From Aequorivita sinensis (lineage in GTDB: Bacteria; Bacteroidota; Bacteroidia; Flavobacteriales; Flavobacteriaceae): DNA of 64,000 nucleotides. Both the position numbers and the translations under genes were made by a program. The stretch lies in contig NZ_VDMC01000006.1 of NCBI RefSeq assembly GCF_006346335.1, forward strand, positions 87,816 through 151,815. The letters run 5' to 3'. The notes beneath the pieces were generated by a model, which had not been told where the DNA came from, did no database searches, and was given only the letters and a program-made list of their open reading frames with translations. Every line of letters starts with the position of its first letter. Positions within the stretch are counted from its first letter, which is position 1. Positions 16,870 through 26,500 of the stretch are shown here, in pieces.

Positions 16870-19800
16870 ATGAAACTACTTTCAACACTCCTCATTTTTA
16901 CAATTTCACTAACGCTAACAGCACAGAAGAAAAAGAAAAAAGACAGTGAAAAATCCGAAGCAAAATGGGAAGTTGCAAATCCTGGTAAAGATTTTAACTA
17001 CAAAACACATTCCTTTACTACCGATGAAGGAACTTGGATGAACCTTGATGTTAGCCCCGACGGGCAAACCATAGTTTTTGATATGGTGGGCGATATTTAT
17101 ACGTTACCAATTACCGGAGGTACAGCCAAAGCTATTAGAACTGGAATTCCTTTTGAAATTCAACCGAGATTTAGTCCAGATGGGACAAAAATTTCATTTA
17201 CCAGCGATGCAGGTGGTGGTGATAATATTTGGGTAATGAATGTTGATGGCAGCGATGCTAAACAAGTTACCAAAGAAGATTTAAGACTACTTAACAATGC
17301 CGTTTGGAGTGCAGATGGCGATTATTTAATTGCTAGAAAACACTTTACATCAGGTAGAAGTTTAGGAGCTGGAGAGATGTGGCAATACCACAAAACAGGA
17401 GGCTCCGGCATTCAGCTTACCAAAAGAAAAAATGACCAACAAGACGTAAACGAACCCTTCGTTTCTTCAGATGGAAAGTATTTGTACTACAGTGAAGATG
17501 TGTACCCTGGCGGATATTTTCAATATAATAAAGATCCAAACAGTCAGATTTATGTTATAAAACGCTACGAGTTTGAAACCGGAGAAACCGAAACTATTAC
17601 AGGTGGACCTGGTGGAGCAGCAAGACCAACAGTTTCTCCTGATGGTAAAAAATTAGCTTTTGTGAAAAGAGTGCGCACCAAAAGTGTTTTATTTATCCAC
17701 AACCTAGAAACAGGAGAAGAGTTTCCTATCTACGACAAGTTGAATAAAGATCAGCAAGAAGCTTGGGCGATTTTTGGAGTCTATCCAAATTTTAATTGGA
17801 TGCCAAATAACAACGAAATCATCTTTTGGAGTGGTGGAAAAATTAATAAGATTGATGTTAACTCATTGGAAGTTACAAACATCCCTTTTACAGCTAATGT
17901 AAATATAGATTTAGCCGAAACTGTTCATTTTGACAATAGAATTGAAACTGAAAAGTTCACCCCAAAAATGATCCGTCATACGGTTACTTCACCTGATGGA
18001 AAACATATTGTTTTTAGTGCTTTAGGGCATTTATACAAAAAAGAATTACCTAACGGAAAACCTCAACGTTTAACAAACAGTACCAATTTTGAATTCGAAC
18101 CTACATTCTCTCCTAATGGTACTGAAATAATTTACGTTACTTGGAACGACGTTGATAAAGGAGCTATTTACAAGATTTCAGTAAACGGCGGAAATCCTGT
18201 AAAACTTACTTCAAATAAAGGAATTTACCGAATGCCTTCTTTCTCTTCTAACGGAACACAAATTATCTTTAAAAAAGAAAGTGGAAATACCGATCAAGGT
18301 TTTACTTATACAAAGAAAGAAGGGATTTATATAATGGATGCTAATGGAGGTAATGAAACTTTTGTAACCGACAAAGGTGATTACCCAATGTTTAGCGCAG
18401 ATGGAAAACGTATTTTCTTACAAACGGGCGGCACATATTTTGGGAGCATTGAGAAGAAATTAATTAGCGTAAACCTTAAAGGAAACGAAGAAAAAACACA
18501 CATTACCTCAAAATATGCAAATAGATTAGTTCCAAGTCCGGACAATAAATGGGTTGCTTTTACAAATCTTCATAAGTTATATGTTGCGCCTTTATTGCTT
18601 AACGGACAAACAATTGACTTAGACGATAAAACAAAAGCATTACCTGTTTCTCAACTTGCAAAAGATGCTGGCATCAACATACATTGGTCAGCAAACAGTA
18701 AGAATGTAATGTGGACACTTGGAGATGAATACTTTAGTAATGAATTAAAAAACAGATTTACCTTTTTACCTGGTTCACCAGATGAATTACCAGAGGTAAC
18801 ATTAACCGGAACCAAAATTAACTTAGAAGCTCCAGTAGATATTCCTAACGGTAGAATTGCATTCACAAATGCAAGAATCATCACAATGGAGGGCGATAAG
18901 GTAATTGAAAACGGAACTATATTAATTAATGGTAATAAAATTGAAGCTGTAGGAGCTGCAGATAAAGTTTCTATTCCATCAGGTACAAAGATTTATGCTG
19001 CTGAAGGAAAAACTATTATGCCAGGAATGGTAGATGCACACGCTCACGTTGGTGCTTTCCGATATGGATTGCCTACGCAACAAAAATGGTCGTTTATGGC
19101 CAATTTAGCCTTTGGTGTAACTACAGCACATGACCCTTCGGCGAATACAGAAACGGTATTTACACTATCTGAACTTCAAAAGAGTGGCCAATTGGTAGGG
19201 CCGAGATTATATTCTACTGGATTTATTTTATACGGTGGTGATGGCGATTTTAAAGCTGTGATAAACAATTTAGAAGATGCTAGAAGCAGTATTCGCCGTA
19301 CAAAAGCCTTTGGCGCTAAAAGTGTAAAGAGTTACAACCAACCGCGTCGCGATCAACGTCAGCAAGTTTTACAAGCAGCGCGTGAAATGGGAATTAACGT
19401 GGTGCCTGAAGGAGGTTCAACTTTTTATCACAACATAACGCAAGTTATTGACGGACACACCGGAATAGAACACAACATTCCTATAGCACCTATTTATAAG
19501 GATATTAGAGAAGTTTGGAGCAGAAGCAATACTGGCTACACTCCTACTCTTATTGTAAATTATGGTGGGATGAATGGAGAAATGTATTTTTATGAAAGAG
19601 ACAATGTTTGGGAAAACGAAAAACTACTCAACTTTACTCCGCGTGGCGTTATAGACAGTCGTTCTCGTCATAGAATTAAAGTTCCACAGGAAGAGTACCA
19701 AAACGGGCATATTTTAGTTTCTGAAACGGTAAAAGATTTAAGTGAAGCAGGCGTAAAAGTAAATATGGGGGCTCACGGTCAATTACAAGGTCTTGGGGCA

Positions 19801-20160
19801 CATTGGGAAACCTGGATGATTAATCAAGGTGGACTTAGCAATCTTGAAACCTTAAAAGCCGCTACTATTAACTCTGCTGAATATATTGGTGCAGGTGAAG
19901 ATATAGGCTCATTAAAAGTTGGTAAACTAGCAGATTTAATCGTGATGGATAAAAACCCATTAGAAGATATCGAAAACACCTTATCTATAAATATGGTTAT
20001 GGTAAATGGTAGATTGTACGATACTGAAACTATGAATGAAATAGGTAACAATCCTAAAGAGCGCCTACCTTTTTTCTGGGAGTTAGATGGTTATAACCAG
20101 GCATTCCCTTGGCATCAAGAAACCCAAGGATTTATGGATGGCGGTTGTACTTGTCATTAA
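16870..20160 (+). CDS. Secreted TolB-propeller/amidohydrolase fusion
   Basis: A 1096-residue exported protein. The signal peptide MKLLSTLLIFTISLTLTAQ is followed by a very basic KKKKKD linker, then PD40 beta-propeller repeats (residues about 50-640; repeated FSPDGTKI/VSPDGKKLA phrases) and a C-terminal amidohydrolase domain (about 670-1070). The latter has MVDAHAHVG for the first two metal ligands and KVGKLADLIVMDKNPLEDI, typical of the family's end. It probably cleaves a cyclic amide or peptide-derived substrate in the periplasm; the real substrate is unknown. It lies 44 bp after the M1 peptidase and is probably cotranscribed. A terminator follows. Confidence 0.88.
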   Translation: MKLLSTLLIFTISLTLTAQKKKKKDSEKSEAKWEVANPGKDFNYKTHSFTTDEGTWMNLDVSPDGQTIVFDMVGDIYTLPITGGTAKAIRTGIPFEIQPRFSPDGTKISFTSDAGGGDNIWVMNVDGSDAKQVTKEDLRLLNNAVWSADGDYLIARKHFTSGRSLGAGEMWQYHKTGGSGIQLTKRKNDQQDVNEPFVSSDGKYLYYSEDVYPGGYFQYNKDPNSQIYVIKRYEFETGETETITGGPGGAARPTVSPDGKKLAFVKRVRTKSVLFIHNLETGEEFPIYDKLNKDQQEAWAIFGVYPNFNWMPNNNEIIFWSGGKINKIDVNSLEVTNIPFTANVNIDLAETVHFDNRIETEKFTPKMIRHTVTSPDGKHIVFSALGHLYKKELPNGKPQRLTNSTNFEFEPTFSPNGTEIIYVTWNDVDKGAIYKISVNGGNPVKLTSNKGIYRMPSFSSNGTQIIFKKESGNTDQGFTYTKKEGIYIMDANGGNETFVTDKGDYPMFSADGKRIFLQTGGTYFGSIEKKLISVNLKGNEEKTHITSKYANRLVPSPDNKWVAFTNLHKLYVAPLLLNGQTIDLDDKTKALPVSQLAKDAGINIHWSANSKNVMWTLGDEYFSNELKNRFTFLPGSPDELPEVTLTGTKINLEAPVDIPNGRIAFTNARIITMEGDKVIENGTILINGNKIEAVGAADKVSIPSGTKIYAAEGKTIMPGMVDAHAHVGAFRYGLPTQQKWSFMANLAFGVTTAHDPSANTETVFTLSELQKSGQLVGPRLYSTGFILYGGDGDFKAVINNLEDARSSIRRTKAFGAKSVKSYNQPRRDQRQQVLQAAREMGINVVPEGGSTFYHNITQVIDGHTGIEHNIPIAPIYKDIREVWSRSNTGYTPTLIVNYGGMNGEMYFYERDNVWENEKLLNFTPRGVIDSRSRHRIKVPQEEYQNGHILVSETVKDLSEAGVKVNMGAHGQLQGLGAHWETWMINQGGLSNLETLKAATINSAEYIGAGEDIGSLKVGKLADLIVMDKNPLEDIENTLSINMVMVNGRLYDTETMNEIGNNPKERLPFFWELDGYNQAFPWHQETQGFMDGGCTCH

Positions 20161-20166
20161 GAATCG

Positions 20167-20201
20167 AAAAGGTCAGTAAACTAATTTTACTGACCTTTTT
20201 T
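20167..20201. terminator. Rho-independent terminator
   Basis: Stem AAAAGGTCAGTAAA/TTTTACTGACCTTTT and a T run after the amidohydrolase gene. Confidence 0.8.
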
Positions 20202-20326
20202 AATTAATATATTCCAATCCTATTTTATTATTCCTAAAAATAACCTAATAAAACATAGTGTTTCACACTCCATAAATTCTAAGGAGGACTTATATGCTTG
20301 GGCTTATTTAGGAAAAGAATAGACAT

Positions 20327-20352
20327 AAAAAAACCTCTTTTCAGAGGTTTTT
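20327..20352 (-). terminator. Terminator of the fasciclin lipoprotein gene
   Basis: Stem AAAAACCTCT/AGAGGTTTTT, with T run on the minus strand, just after the minus-strand stop. Confidence 0.75.
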
Positions 20353-20373
20353 AATAATAGAAAATAAGATGAT

Positions 20374-21006
20374 TTACATTTTTGGCATCAATACTTTATC
20401 TAAAGTATGAATTACTCCATTGGAGGCATCGATATCTACATTTGTAACAGTAGCAACATTTCCTTTAGCATCTTTAATCATTACTTTACCATTCTTTTCC
20501 GATAAAGTAAGAATCTCTCCATTTAAGGTAGTAACATCCAATTTGTTATTAGCATTATTAATTTTCGCTAAGACATCCACTGAAGGCAATTTTCCTTGAA
20601 GCACGTGATACTTAAGCAAACTTTGTAGTTTTTCTTTGTTTTCCGGTTTCATCAAATTATCTAAAGTTGCTTTAGAAACTTTTTCAAATGCATCATTTGT
20701 CGGTGCAAAAACTGTGTATTCGCCTTCACTTTTAAAGGTATCGGCTAAATCTGCAGTTTGAAGCGCACTAACTAAAGTAGATAAGTTGTCGTTACCCATT
20801 GCTTTAGCCGAAATAGAATTAGCTTCCATATCTTCCATTCTAGCCATTTTCTCTTCTTCTAACTTCAATATAGAGTCGGCTTCACGTTCCATTCTCAATT
20901 CTTCCGCCTGAGCTTGAGCTTCGGCTTCTTTCTTTTTCGAATCATTACAACCAACCAATAGAATTCCAACGGCTGCAATTGATAGTACAATTTGTTTAAA
21001 CTTCAT
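20374..21006 (-). CDS. Fasciclin (FAS1) domain lipoprotein
   Basis: A 210-residue lipoprotein with lipobox LLVGC (cysteine about residue 20). A charged helical stalk rich in Glu/Ala/Lys (about 22-60) is followed by one FAS1 domain with the H1 motif YTVFAPTNDAFEKV and the H2-like VDIDASNGVIHTLDKVLMP. FAS1 domains mediate adhesion or surface interaction. The start at 21006 is chosen over an upstream in-frame ATG because it opens the lipoprotein signal. A TACCTTTG box lies upstream. Confidence 0.88.
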   Translation of the reverse strand: MKFKQIVLSIAAVGILLVGCNDSKKKEAEAQAQAEELRMEREADSILKLEEEKMARMEDMEANSISAKAMGNDNLSTLVSALQTADLADTFKSEGEYTVFAPTNDAFEKVSKATLDNLMKPENKEKLQSLLKYHVLQGKLPSVDVLAKINNANNKLDVTTLNGEILTLSEKNGKVMIKDAKGNVATVTNVDIDASNGVIHTLDKVLMPKM

Positions 21007-21030
21007 AATAGTGTGTTTTTTAGTTTGTAT

Positions 21031-21038
21031 CAAAGGTA
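21031..21038 (-). promoter_or_regulatory. -7 box of the fasciclin gene
   Basis: Minus-strand TACCTTTG, 24 bp before the ATG at 21006, matches TAnnTTTG. Confidence 0.5.
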
Positions 21039-21197
21039 TCGTTCAAACTGTGAAGTTTTTACCAATTATCATTAACATTTAGTTAAATTTAGCTGATAAT
21101 GAAATAGTTACACTTTTGTCTTAAATTTTTCTAAATGTTAAATTTAATTTTGGGTAAAATTGTATCTTTATAGAAATTAACACTAAAACTATAAAAA

Positions 21198-21575
21198 ATG
21201 ATTAAGTCAAAATACCAGAGTGTTCTGGATTTAGGAGAAAAACTTAACATCCAAGAGGGTGATGTAAAAGAAGAAAATGGTCAACTTAAAGTTTGGGGTA
21301 CTGCAAAGACTCAATACGACAAAAATTTAATTTGGGATGAAATTAAGCGAGTTGGTGGTGAAAACCCTACAGACATTATGGCTGACATTAAAGTTGCCGA
21401 TAGTTCTGTTTTTGCACATCACACTGTACAAAGCGGCGAATCTTTAAGTAAGATAGCTAAGAAATACTATGGTGATGCAAACAAATACAATGCTATCTTT
21501 GAAGCTAATAAAGGTAAATTAAAGTCTGCAGATCTTATTCATCCTGGTGATGAGTTGGTGATCCCGAACATTTAA
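21198..21575 (+). CDS. BON-LysM small protein (YgaU/Kbp-like)
   Basis: A 125-residue protein without signal peptide. A BON-like N-terminal half (residues about 1-70) is followed by a C-terminal LysM domain (VQSGESLSKIAKKYYGDANKYNAIFE...). Length and order match the E. coli YgaU/Kbp potassium-binding protein family, though the original peptidoglycan-binding LysM role is also possible. It is monocistronic, and shares a terminator with the convergent AAA+ gene. Confidence 0.85.
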   Translation: MIKSKYQSVLDLGEKLNIQEGDVKEENGQLKVWGTAKTQYDKNLIWDEIKRVGGENPTDIMADIKVADSSVFAHHTVQSGESLSKIAKKYYGDANKYNAIFEANKGKLKSADLIHPGDELVIPNI

Positions 21576-21597
21576 TATTCTGTAAGAATTTATAATA

Positions 21598-21627
21598 AAA
21601 GGCTGTCAAAATTTTGACAGCCTTTTT
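21598..21627. terminator. Bidirectional terminator
   Basis: Perfect stem AAAGGCTGTCAAAA/TTTTGACAGCCTTT with T runs in both directions, between convergent genes. Confidence 0.85.
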
Positions 21628-21637
21628 TATTTATAAG

Positions 21638-23107
21638 CTATAGTCCACTTATATAACCACCATAAACATCTTTAAAATGAAGTCCGTTACCAATGCTAAA
21701 TTTACTTAGCTTATTATTGGCTGCCAGTCCCCATAGTATTACTTCTTTTAAAAAGTAAATATCCTCTTTTAAAGTATCAGGTTGATATGTTTCTATTAAT
21801 TCCTGTAAAGGAGTTATCCTATCAAGTTCCATTCTGTATTCTTCATCGGAGTAAGAATCCAACAATTCAAAATCACTTTCTTCAAAAAACCAAGAAACAA
21901 TTTCAGAATACGGATCGTCATCTCCTTCTTTGGTAAGTTTCTCAATTTTTGGAAAACGCTCTTTAAAAGTTGTGTCAACTGCATCAACTATTAACTGCTG
22001 TGCAACTTGATTTACTCCTTCCTGTTCTCCTTCGTACACCAATTCAATCTTACCTGTAATTGCAGGTATAATTCCTACAAAGTCACCTAACCTAACAGAA
22101 GTTTTCTGCACTCCGTTATGCAATGCTCTTCTCTCCGCGGTGCTCAATAAGTTTTCAAACGCTGTAATACTTAATCTAGCGCTTACACCACTTTTAACGT
22201 CTATATAATCATTTTCTCGTGCTTCAAAACTAATTTGTTCTAAAACATCTTTTGCCAAATCAGGAACATAAACATCAGATTTTTCTTTTGTAGCTTGGTC
22301 GGTCTCTTGCTCAGTAATAGCACGAGCTGTTTTTATACTTTCTGGGTAATGGGTGAGGATTTGCGACCCAATTCTATCTTTTAATGGTGTAACAATACTA
22401 CCACGGTTGGTATAATCTTCTGGATTTGCAGTAAATACAAATTGTATATCTAATGGTAATCGCAAAGCAAAACCTCTAATTTGAACATCTCCTTCTTGAA
22501 GAATATTAAATAATGCCACTTGAATTCGCGGTTGCAAATCTGGCAATTCATTAATTACAAATATGCATCGATTACTTCGCGGTATCATCCCAAAATGAAT
22601 TACACGATCATCTGCATAGTTTAGTTTTAAATTGGCCGCTTTAATTGGATCCACATCACCAATAATATCAGCAACAGTAACATCAGGTGTGGCAAGTTTT
22701 TCAAAAAAACGATTATCTCGATGCAACCAACTTATAGGAGTATTATCCCCTTCTTCTTTAATCAAATTTTTAGCATAACGAGATATGGGGCTATAAGGAT
22801 CGTCATTTACTTCGCTACCTTCTACAATAGGTATATACTCGTCTAATAGCCCAACCATCTGTCGTGCTAACCGCGTTTTTGCTTGTCCGCGTAATCCGAG
22901 TAGGTTGATATTATGCTTAGACAATATGGCTCTTTCCAACGCTGGAATTACTGTTAATTCATATCCGTGAATTCCCACAAACGGACTTTCTTTCTTCATA
23001 ATTTTTTGAAGAAGGTTCCTGCGTAGTTCCTCCTTTACAGGTTTTGATTCGTAACCTGACTTTTGAAGGTCGCCTAATGTCTTTATTTTAGTAATATCTA
23101 TATTCAT
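21638..23107 (-). CDS. AAA+ ATPase, magnesium-chelatase-subunit-I-like
   Basis: A 489-residue AAA+ protein of the MoxR/ChlI clade. It has a Walker A variant GLRGQAKTRLARQ, Walker B-like IFVINELPDLQPRIQ and a helix-2 insert region LQEGDVQIRG. There are no porphyrin-pathway genes nearby. The upstream VWA gene on the same strand (68 bp gap) suggests a MoxR-VWA chaperone pair that remodels or loads metal into an unknown client. Confidence 0.85.
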   Translation of the reverse strand: MNIDITKIKTLGDLQKSGYESKPVKEELRRNLLQKIMKKESPFVGIHGYELTVIPALERAILSKHNINLLGLRGQAKTRLARQMVGLLDEYIPIVEGSEVNDDPYSPISRYAKNLIKEEGDNTPISWLHRDNRFFEKLATPDVTVADIIGDVDPIKAANLKLNYADDRVIHFGMIPRSNRCIFVINELPDLQPRIQVALFNILQEGDVQIRGFALRLPLDIQFVFTANPEDYTNRGSIVTPLKDRIGSQILTHYPESIKTARAITEQETDQATKEKSDVYVPDLAKDVLEQISFEARENDYIDVKSGVSARLSITAFENLLSTAERRALHNGVQKTSVRLGDFVGIIPAITGKIELVYEGEQEGVNQVAQQLIVDAVDTTFKERFPKIEKLTKEGDDDPYSEIVSWFFEESDFELLDSYSDEEYRMELDRITPLQELIETYQPDTLKEDIYFLKEVILWGLAANNKLSKFSIGNGLHFKDVYGGYISGL

Positions 23108-23175
23108 ATCTTTTTCTTTCTTAAATTTTTAAACCACCTAGGTAATTTCATTTCTACCTCTTTGAAAAGGACTTT

Positions 23176-24297
23176 TTATCTTATTCTCTTTCTTCTATTA
23201 GATTCATAATCACTAAAAATCATTTCTCCTAATCCTTTCAACCCTGTATAAAATGCCTTCCCTTGGTTTGCTGCTGTAAAATGTTCGATAAACTGCATTA
23301 AATAGGGATCCTCAGCAATCATAAAGGTTGTTATTGGAATGTGAAGTTTCCTAGCTTGGGATGCCATTGCGTAACATTTATTAACGATATACCTATCTAA
23401 ACCATTGCTATTTTTATAATAACGCCCATCGGGAAGTCGTACACAGCTTGGTTTTCCGTCGGTTATCATAAATATCTGTTTATTAGTATTTCTTTTTCTT
23501 CGCAACAAATCCATTGCCAATTGCAATCCAGCAACTGTATTTGTATGGTAAGGGCCTACATTTAAATAAGGCAAATCTTTAATTTGAATTGGCCAAGCAT
23601 CATTTCCGAATACTAAAATATCTAAAGTATCTTTTGGGTAACGCGTTGTTATAAATTCGGATAAAGCCATTGCCACTTTTTTAGCGGGGGTGATTCTATC
23701 TTCACCATAAAGAATCATACTATGGCTAATGTCTATCATTAACACGGTACTCATCTGGGTTTTGTACATCGTTTCTTCAACAATCAAATCGTTTTCAGAC
23801 AGTGTAAACTCACCCAAACCGTGATTAATCTGAGCATTTTTAAAACTCTCGGTCATTGAAATCTGTTCTAATGAGTCCCCAAATCGATAGGAGCGAAATT
23901 CTCCTGCTTGCTCGTCTCCTCTCCCTGTTTGTTTGGTGCGGTGGTTTCCAGCGCCACTTTTTCGCAGTTTTCCAAAGATTTGCTCTAAAGCTCTCTTTCG
24001 AAGTGCTCTTTCAGTTTTATCGGTAATTGCTAAACCTCCTTTCCCATTCACTTTAATTTCTTCACGCAGATAACCTTTCTTTTTAAGGTCTTCTACAAAA
24101 TCATCTAAGGTGTAGTCATCGGTAGTAAGTTTATATTCGTCATCCAATTGCTTTAACCACTCTAAAGCTTCATCAACATCCCCAGAAGTATGCGTTATTA
24201 ATTCTTGGAAAACATCTAAGAGTTTTTCGAAAGGAGACAGTTCTTTGGGAGTGTGCTTGGTGAAGACAAATCCGCTTTTAAGTCCTTTTTTGTTCAT
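23176..24297 (-). CDS. VWA-domain protein (MIDAS), partner of the AAA+ ATPase
   Basis: A 373-residue protein whose C-terminal half is a von Willebrand A domain with a complete MIDAS motif (DISHSM, then a conserved Thr and the later MITDGKPS). The N-terminal half is helical and charged, with a basic RKRALEQIFGKLRKSG segment. It is first in the operon with the ChlI/MoxR-like ATPase, the usual pairing in which the VWA protein is adaptor or substrate-presenting partner. Confidence 0.87.
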   Translation of the reverse strand: MNKKGLKSGFVFTKHTPKELSPFEKLLDVFQELITHTSGDVDEALEWLKQLDDEYKLTTDDYTLDDFVEDLKKKGYLREEIKVNGKGGLAITDKTERALRKRALEQIFGKLRKSGAGNHRTKQTGRGDEQAGEFRSYRFGDSLEQISMTESFKNAQINHGLGEFTLSENDLIVEETMYKTQMSTVLMIDISHSMILYGEDRITPAKKVAMALSEFITTRYPKDTLDILVFGNDAWPIQIKDLPYLNVGPYHTNTVAGLQLAMDLLRRKRNTNKQIFMITDGKPSCVRLPDGRYYKNSNGLDRYIVNKCYAMASQARKLHIPITTFMIAEDPYLMQFIEHFTAANQGKAFYTGLKGLGEMIFSDYESNRRKRIR

Positions 24298-24475
24298 CTT
24301 ATAAATGTAACGGATTTGTTGTTTAAATAAAACAAGTAAACGTTAAACTAGCATTAAAACTACTAATGAAAGCTGTTGAATTAATTCATGGAAACTTCTG
24401 TTTATCCTCTATAAAATACTTAATTTTAAGGCTACATATTTTTTATAATTTGTAATTTAATCAAAAACGATTTTT

Positions 24476-25690
24476 ATGAATATCCATAAGGTATCCTTTA
24501 CTAATAAAGATAAAGAGCAATTAGCTGGTCGTTTGGAACTACCATTAGATCAGAAGCCACATAACTTTGTAATATTTGCGCATTGTTTTACTTGCACCAA
24601 AAACTTAACTGCTGTAAAAAATGTTGGTCGGGCATTAACGAATGCAGGGTTTGGAGTTTTGCGATTTGATTTCACTGGTTTGGGTGAAAGCGAAGGAGAT
24701 TTTGAGAATACCAACTTCTCAGGAAATGTTGATGACCTTATAGAGGCAGCGAACTTTTTAGAAGAAAATTATCAAGCACCTACACTTATTATTGGGCATT
24801 CGCTTGGAGGGGCTGCGGCTATTTTTGCGGCTTCTAAACTTGAATCTATAAAAGCTGTTGCAGTAATCAATTCTCCTAGTGATCCATCGCACGTTATGCA
24901 TTTATTAAAGGATAGCGAACAAGAAATAACTAAAAATGGAAAAGCTAGAGTTAATTTAGGCGGTGTAGATTTCACCATAAAAAAACAATTTCTAGACGAT
25001 CTAGAAAACAATACTTTAAAAGATGTTGTAAGTGATCTTAGAAAAGCACTGTTAATTTTACACTCTCCTCAAGATAACACGGTTGGTATTAAAAATGCTG
25101 AAAAAATATACATTGCCGCTCATCATCCTAAAAGTTTTGTATCATTAGACGGCGTAGATCATTTACTCTCGAAAAAAGAAGATTCTAAGTATGTAGGTGA
25201 GGTTATTGCTGGATGGGCTTCGCGATATGTAGAAATACCTCCTGCCAAAGAAATAAAAAGTAAAAGTAAGGTTGCTGCTAGTTTAGGGCAAGACGAGAAG
25301 TTTACAACTAATTTAAAAGTTGGCGATCATTATTTAATTGCAGATGAGCCTAAATCTTTCGGCGGAAACAACTTCGGTCCTTCGCCTTACGAATTTTTAT
25401 CGGCAGGACTTGCTGCTTGTACAGTTATGACAATACAAATGTATGCGAGAAGAAAAAATTGGAATGTAGGGAATGTTTCCGTGCCTATAGATTATTCAAA
25501 AGAACACGCTATAGATTGTCAAGAATGCGAAAAAGATTCTTCAAAAATTGACACTTTTAAACGTGAAATTAAATTGGTTGGGAATCTAACCGATGAGCAA
25601 AAAGCGAAATTGATGCAAATTGCAGATAAATGCCCTGTTCATAAAACGCTTCATAGCAAAACACAAATTATCACTAAGCTTGTAGAATAG
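24476..25690 (+). CDS. Alpha/beta hydrolase-OsmC fusion
   Basis: A 404-residue two-domain protein. Residues about 1-250 are an alpha/beta hydrolase with nucleophile elbow GHSLGG and a HCFTCTKN oxyanion segment. Residues about 265-404 are an OsmC/Ohr-type peroxidase fold with one Cys in GLAACTVMT and the second in KCPVHKTL. This fusion is known in many bacteria. The OsmC half is expected to reduce organic hydroperoxides; the hydrolase partner may release the substrate. Cu/Zn SOD follows in the same direction, which fits an oxidative-stress theme. Confidence 0.9.
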   Translation: MNIHKVSFTNKDKEQLAGRLELPLDQKPHNFVIFAHCFTCTKNLTAVKNVGRALTNAGFGVLRFDFTGLGESEGDFENTNFSGNVDDLIEAANFLEENYQAPTLIIGHSLGGAAAIFAASKLESIKAVAVINSPSDPSHVMHLLKDSEQEITKNGKARVNLGGVDFTIKKQFLDDLENNTLKDVVSDLRKALLILHSPQDNTVGIKNAEKIYIAAHHPKSFVSLDGVDHLLSKKEDSKYVGEVIAGWASRYVEIPPAKEIKSKSKVAASLGQDEKFTTNLKVGDHYLIADEPKSFGGNNFGPSPYEFLSAGLAACTVMTIQMYARRKNWNVGNVSVPIDYSKEHAIDCQECEKDSSKIDTFKREIKLVGNLTDEQKAKLMQIADKCPVHKTLHSKTQIITKLVE

Positions 25691-25820
25691 TATTTAAATA
25701 TTGATAGAATTTCATTATTCATAAAAACTGCTAAGATTTTTTTAAATTCTTGTTTGTGGGATGGTGAAATCTTATCTTTAGTGATTAATTATTAATCAAC
25801 ACAAACTAAAAACTTTTTAA

Positions 25821-26405
25821 ATGAAAAAATTAGGACTATTACTTACAGCAACAGCAATGTTAGCTTTTGTAGGTTGTAAAAACGAAAAAAAAGACACTGA
25901 TTCTTTAGAAGAATTAACCGAATCGGTTGAAGTGGAAGAAGTAAAGGAAGCTCCGAAAACGCTATCAGTAATGATGGAGTCTAAAAGTGGAAGTAATGCT
26001 ATTGGTCAGGTTGTCTTTACTGAAGAAAATGGAGTAGTAAAAATGGATGCAAAATTTGAAGGCTTAACTGAAGGTACTCACGCGATTCATATTCACGAAA
26101 AAGCAGACTGTAGTGCAGATGATGGAACTTCAACAGGAGGTCATTGGAACCCAACTCATCAAAGACACGGTAAGTGGGGAGATGCCGAAGGATACCATAA
26201 AGGTGACATAGGAAATATGGTTGCTGATGCTAATGGGATGGCAAAAATTTCTATGGAAACTGACGAATGGTGTATTGGATGTGATGATGAAAACAAAAAC
26301 ATTGTTGGGAAAGCTATTATAGTTCACGACGGTGAAGACGATTTTGTTTCACAACCAACAGGTGATGCTGGTGGACGTGTTTCTTGTGGAGGAATTATTG
26401 AATAA
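25821..26405 (+). CDS. sodC: Cu/Zn superoxide dismutase lipoprotein
   Basis: A 194-residue lipoprotein (lipobox AFVGCKN) with an acidic linker and a Cu/Zn SOD domain. The ligands are in place: HIHEKADC, then GGHWNPTHQRHGK, YHKGDIGNM and IIVHDGEDDF. GGRVSCGG supplies the second disulfide Cys. A small insert with a CIGC pair (residues about 151-154) occurs before the last histidine strand. It acts in the periplasm against superoxide. Confidence 0.93.
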   Translation: MKKLGLLLTATAMLAFVGCKNEKKDTDSLEELTESVEVEEVKEAPKTLSVMMESKSGSNAIGQVVFTEENGVVKMDAKFEGLTEGTHAIHIHEKADCSADDGTSTGGHWNPTHQRHGKWGDAEGYHKGDIGNMVADANGMAKISMETDEWCIGCDDENKNIVGKAIIVHDGEDDFVSQPTGDAGGRVSCGGIIE

Positions 26406-26427
26406 TCCACAATTAATCTAATAAAGT

Positions 26428-26464
26428 AAAAAAGCATCTTGAAATATTTCAAGATGCTTTTTTT
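26428..26464. terminator. Bidirectional terminator
   Basis: Stem AAAAAGCATCTTGAAA/TTTCAAGATGCTTTTT between convergent sodC and lpdA. Confidence 0.85.
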
Positions 26465-26500
26465 ATATGGTTACTCACCATTTATCGATATTCACTTTTT

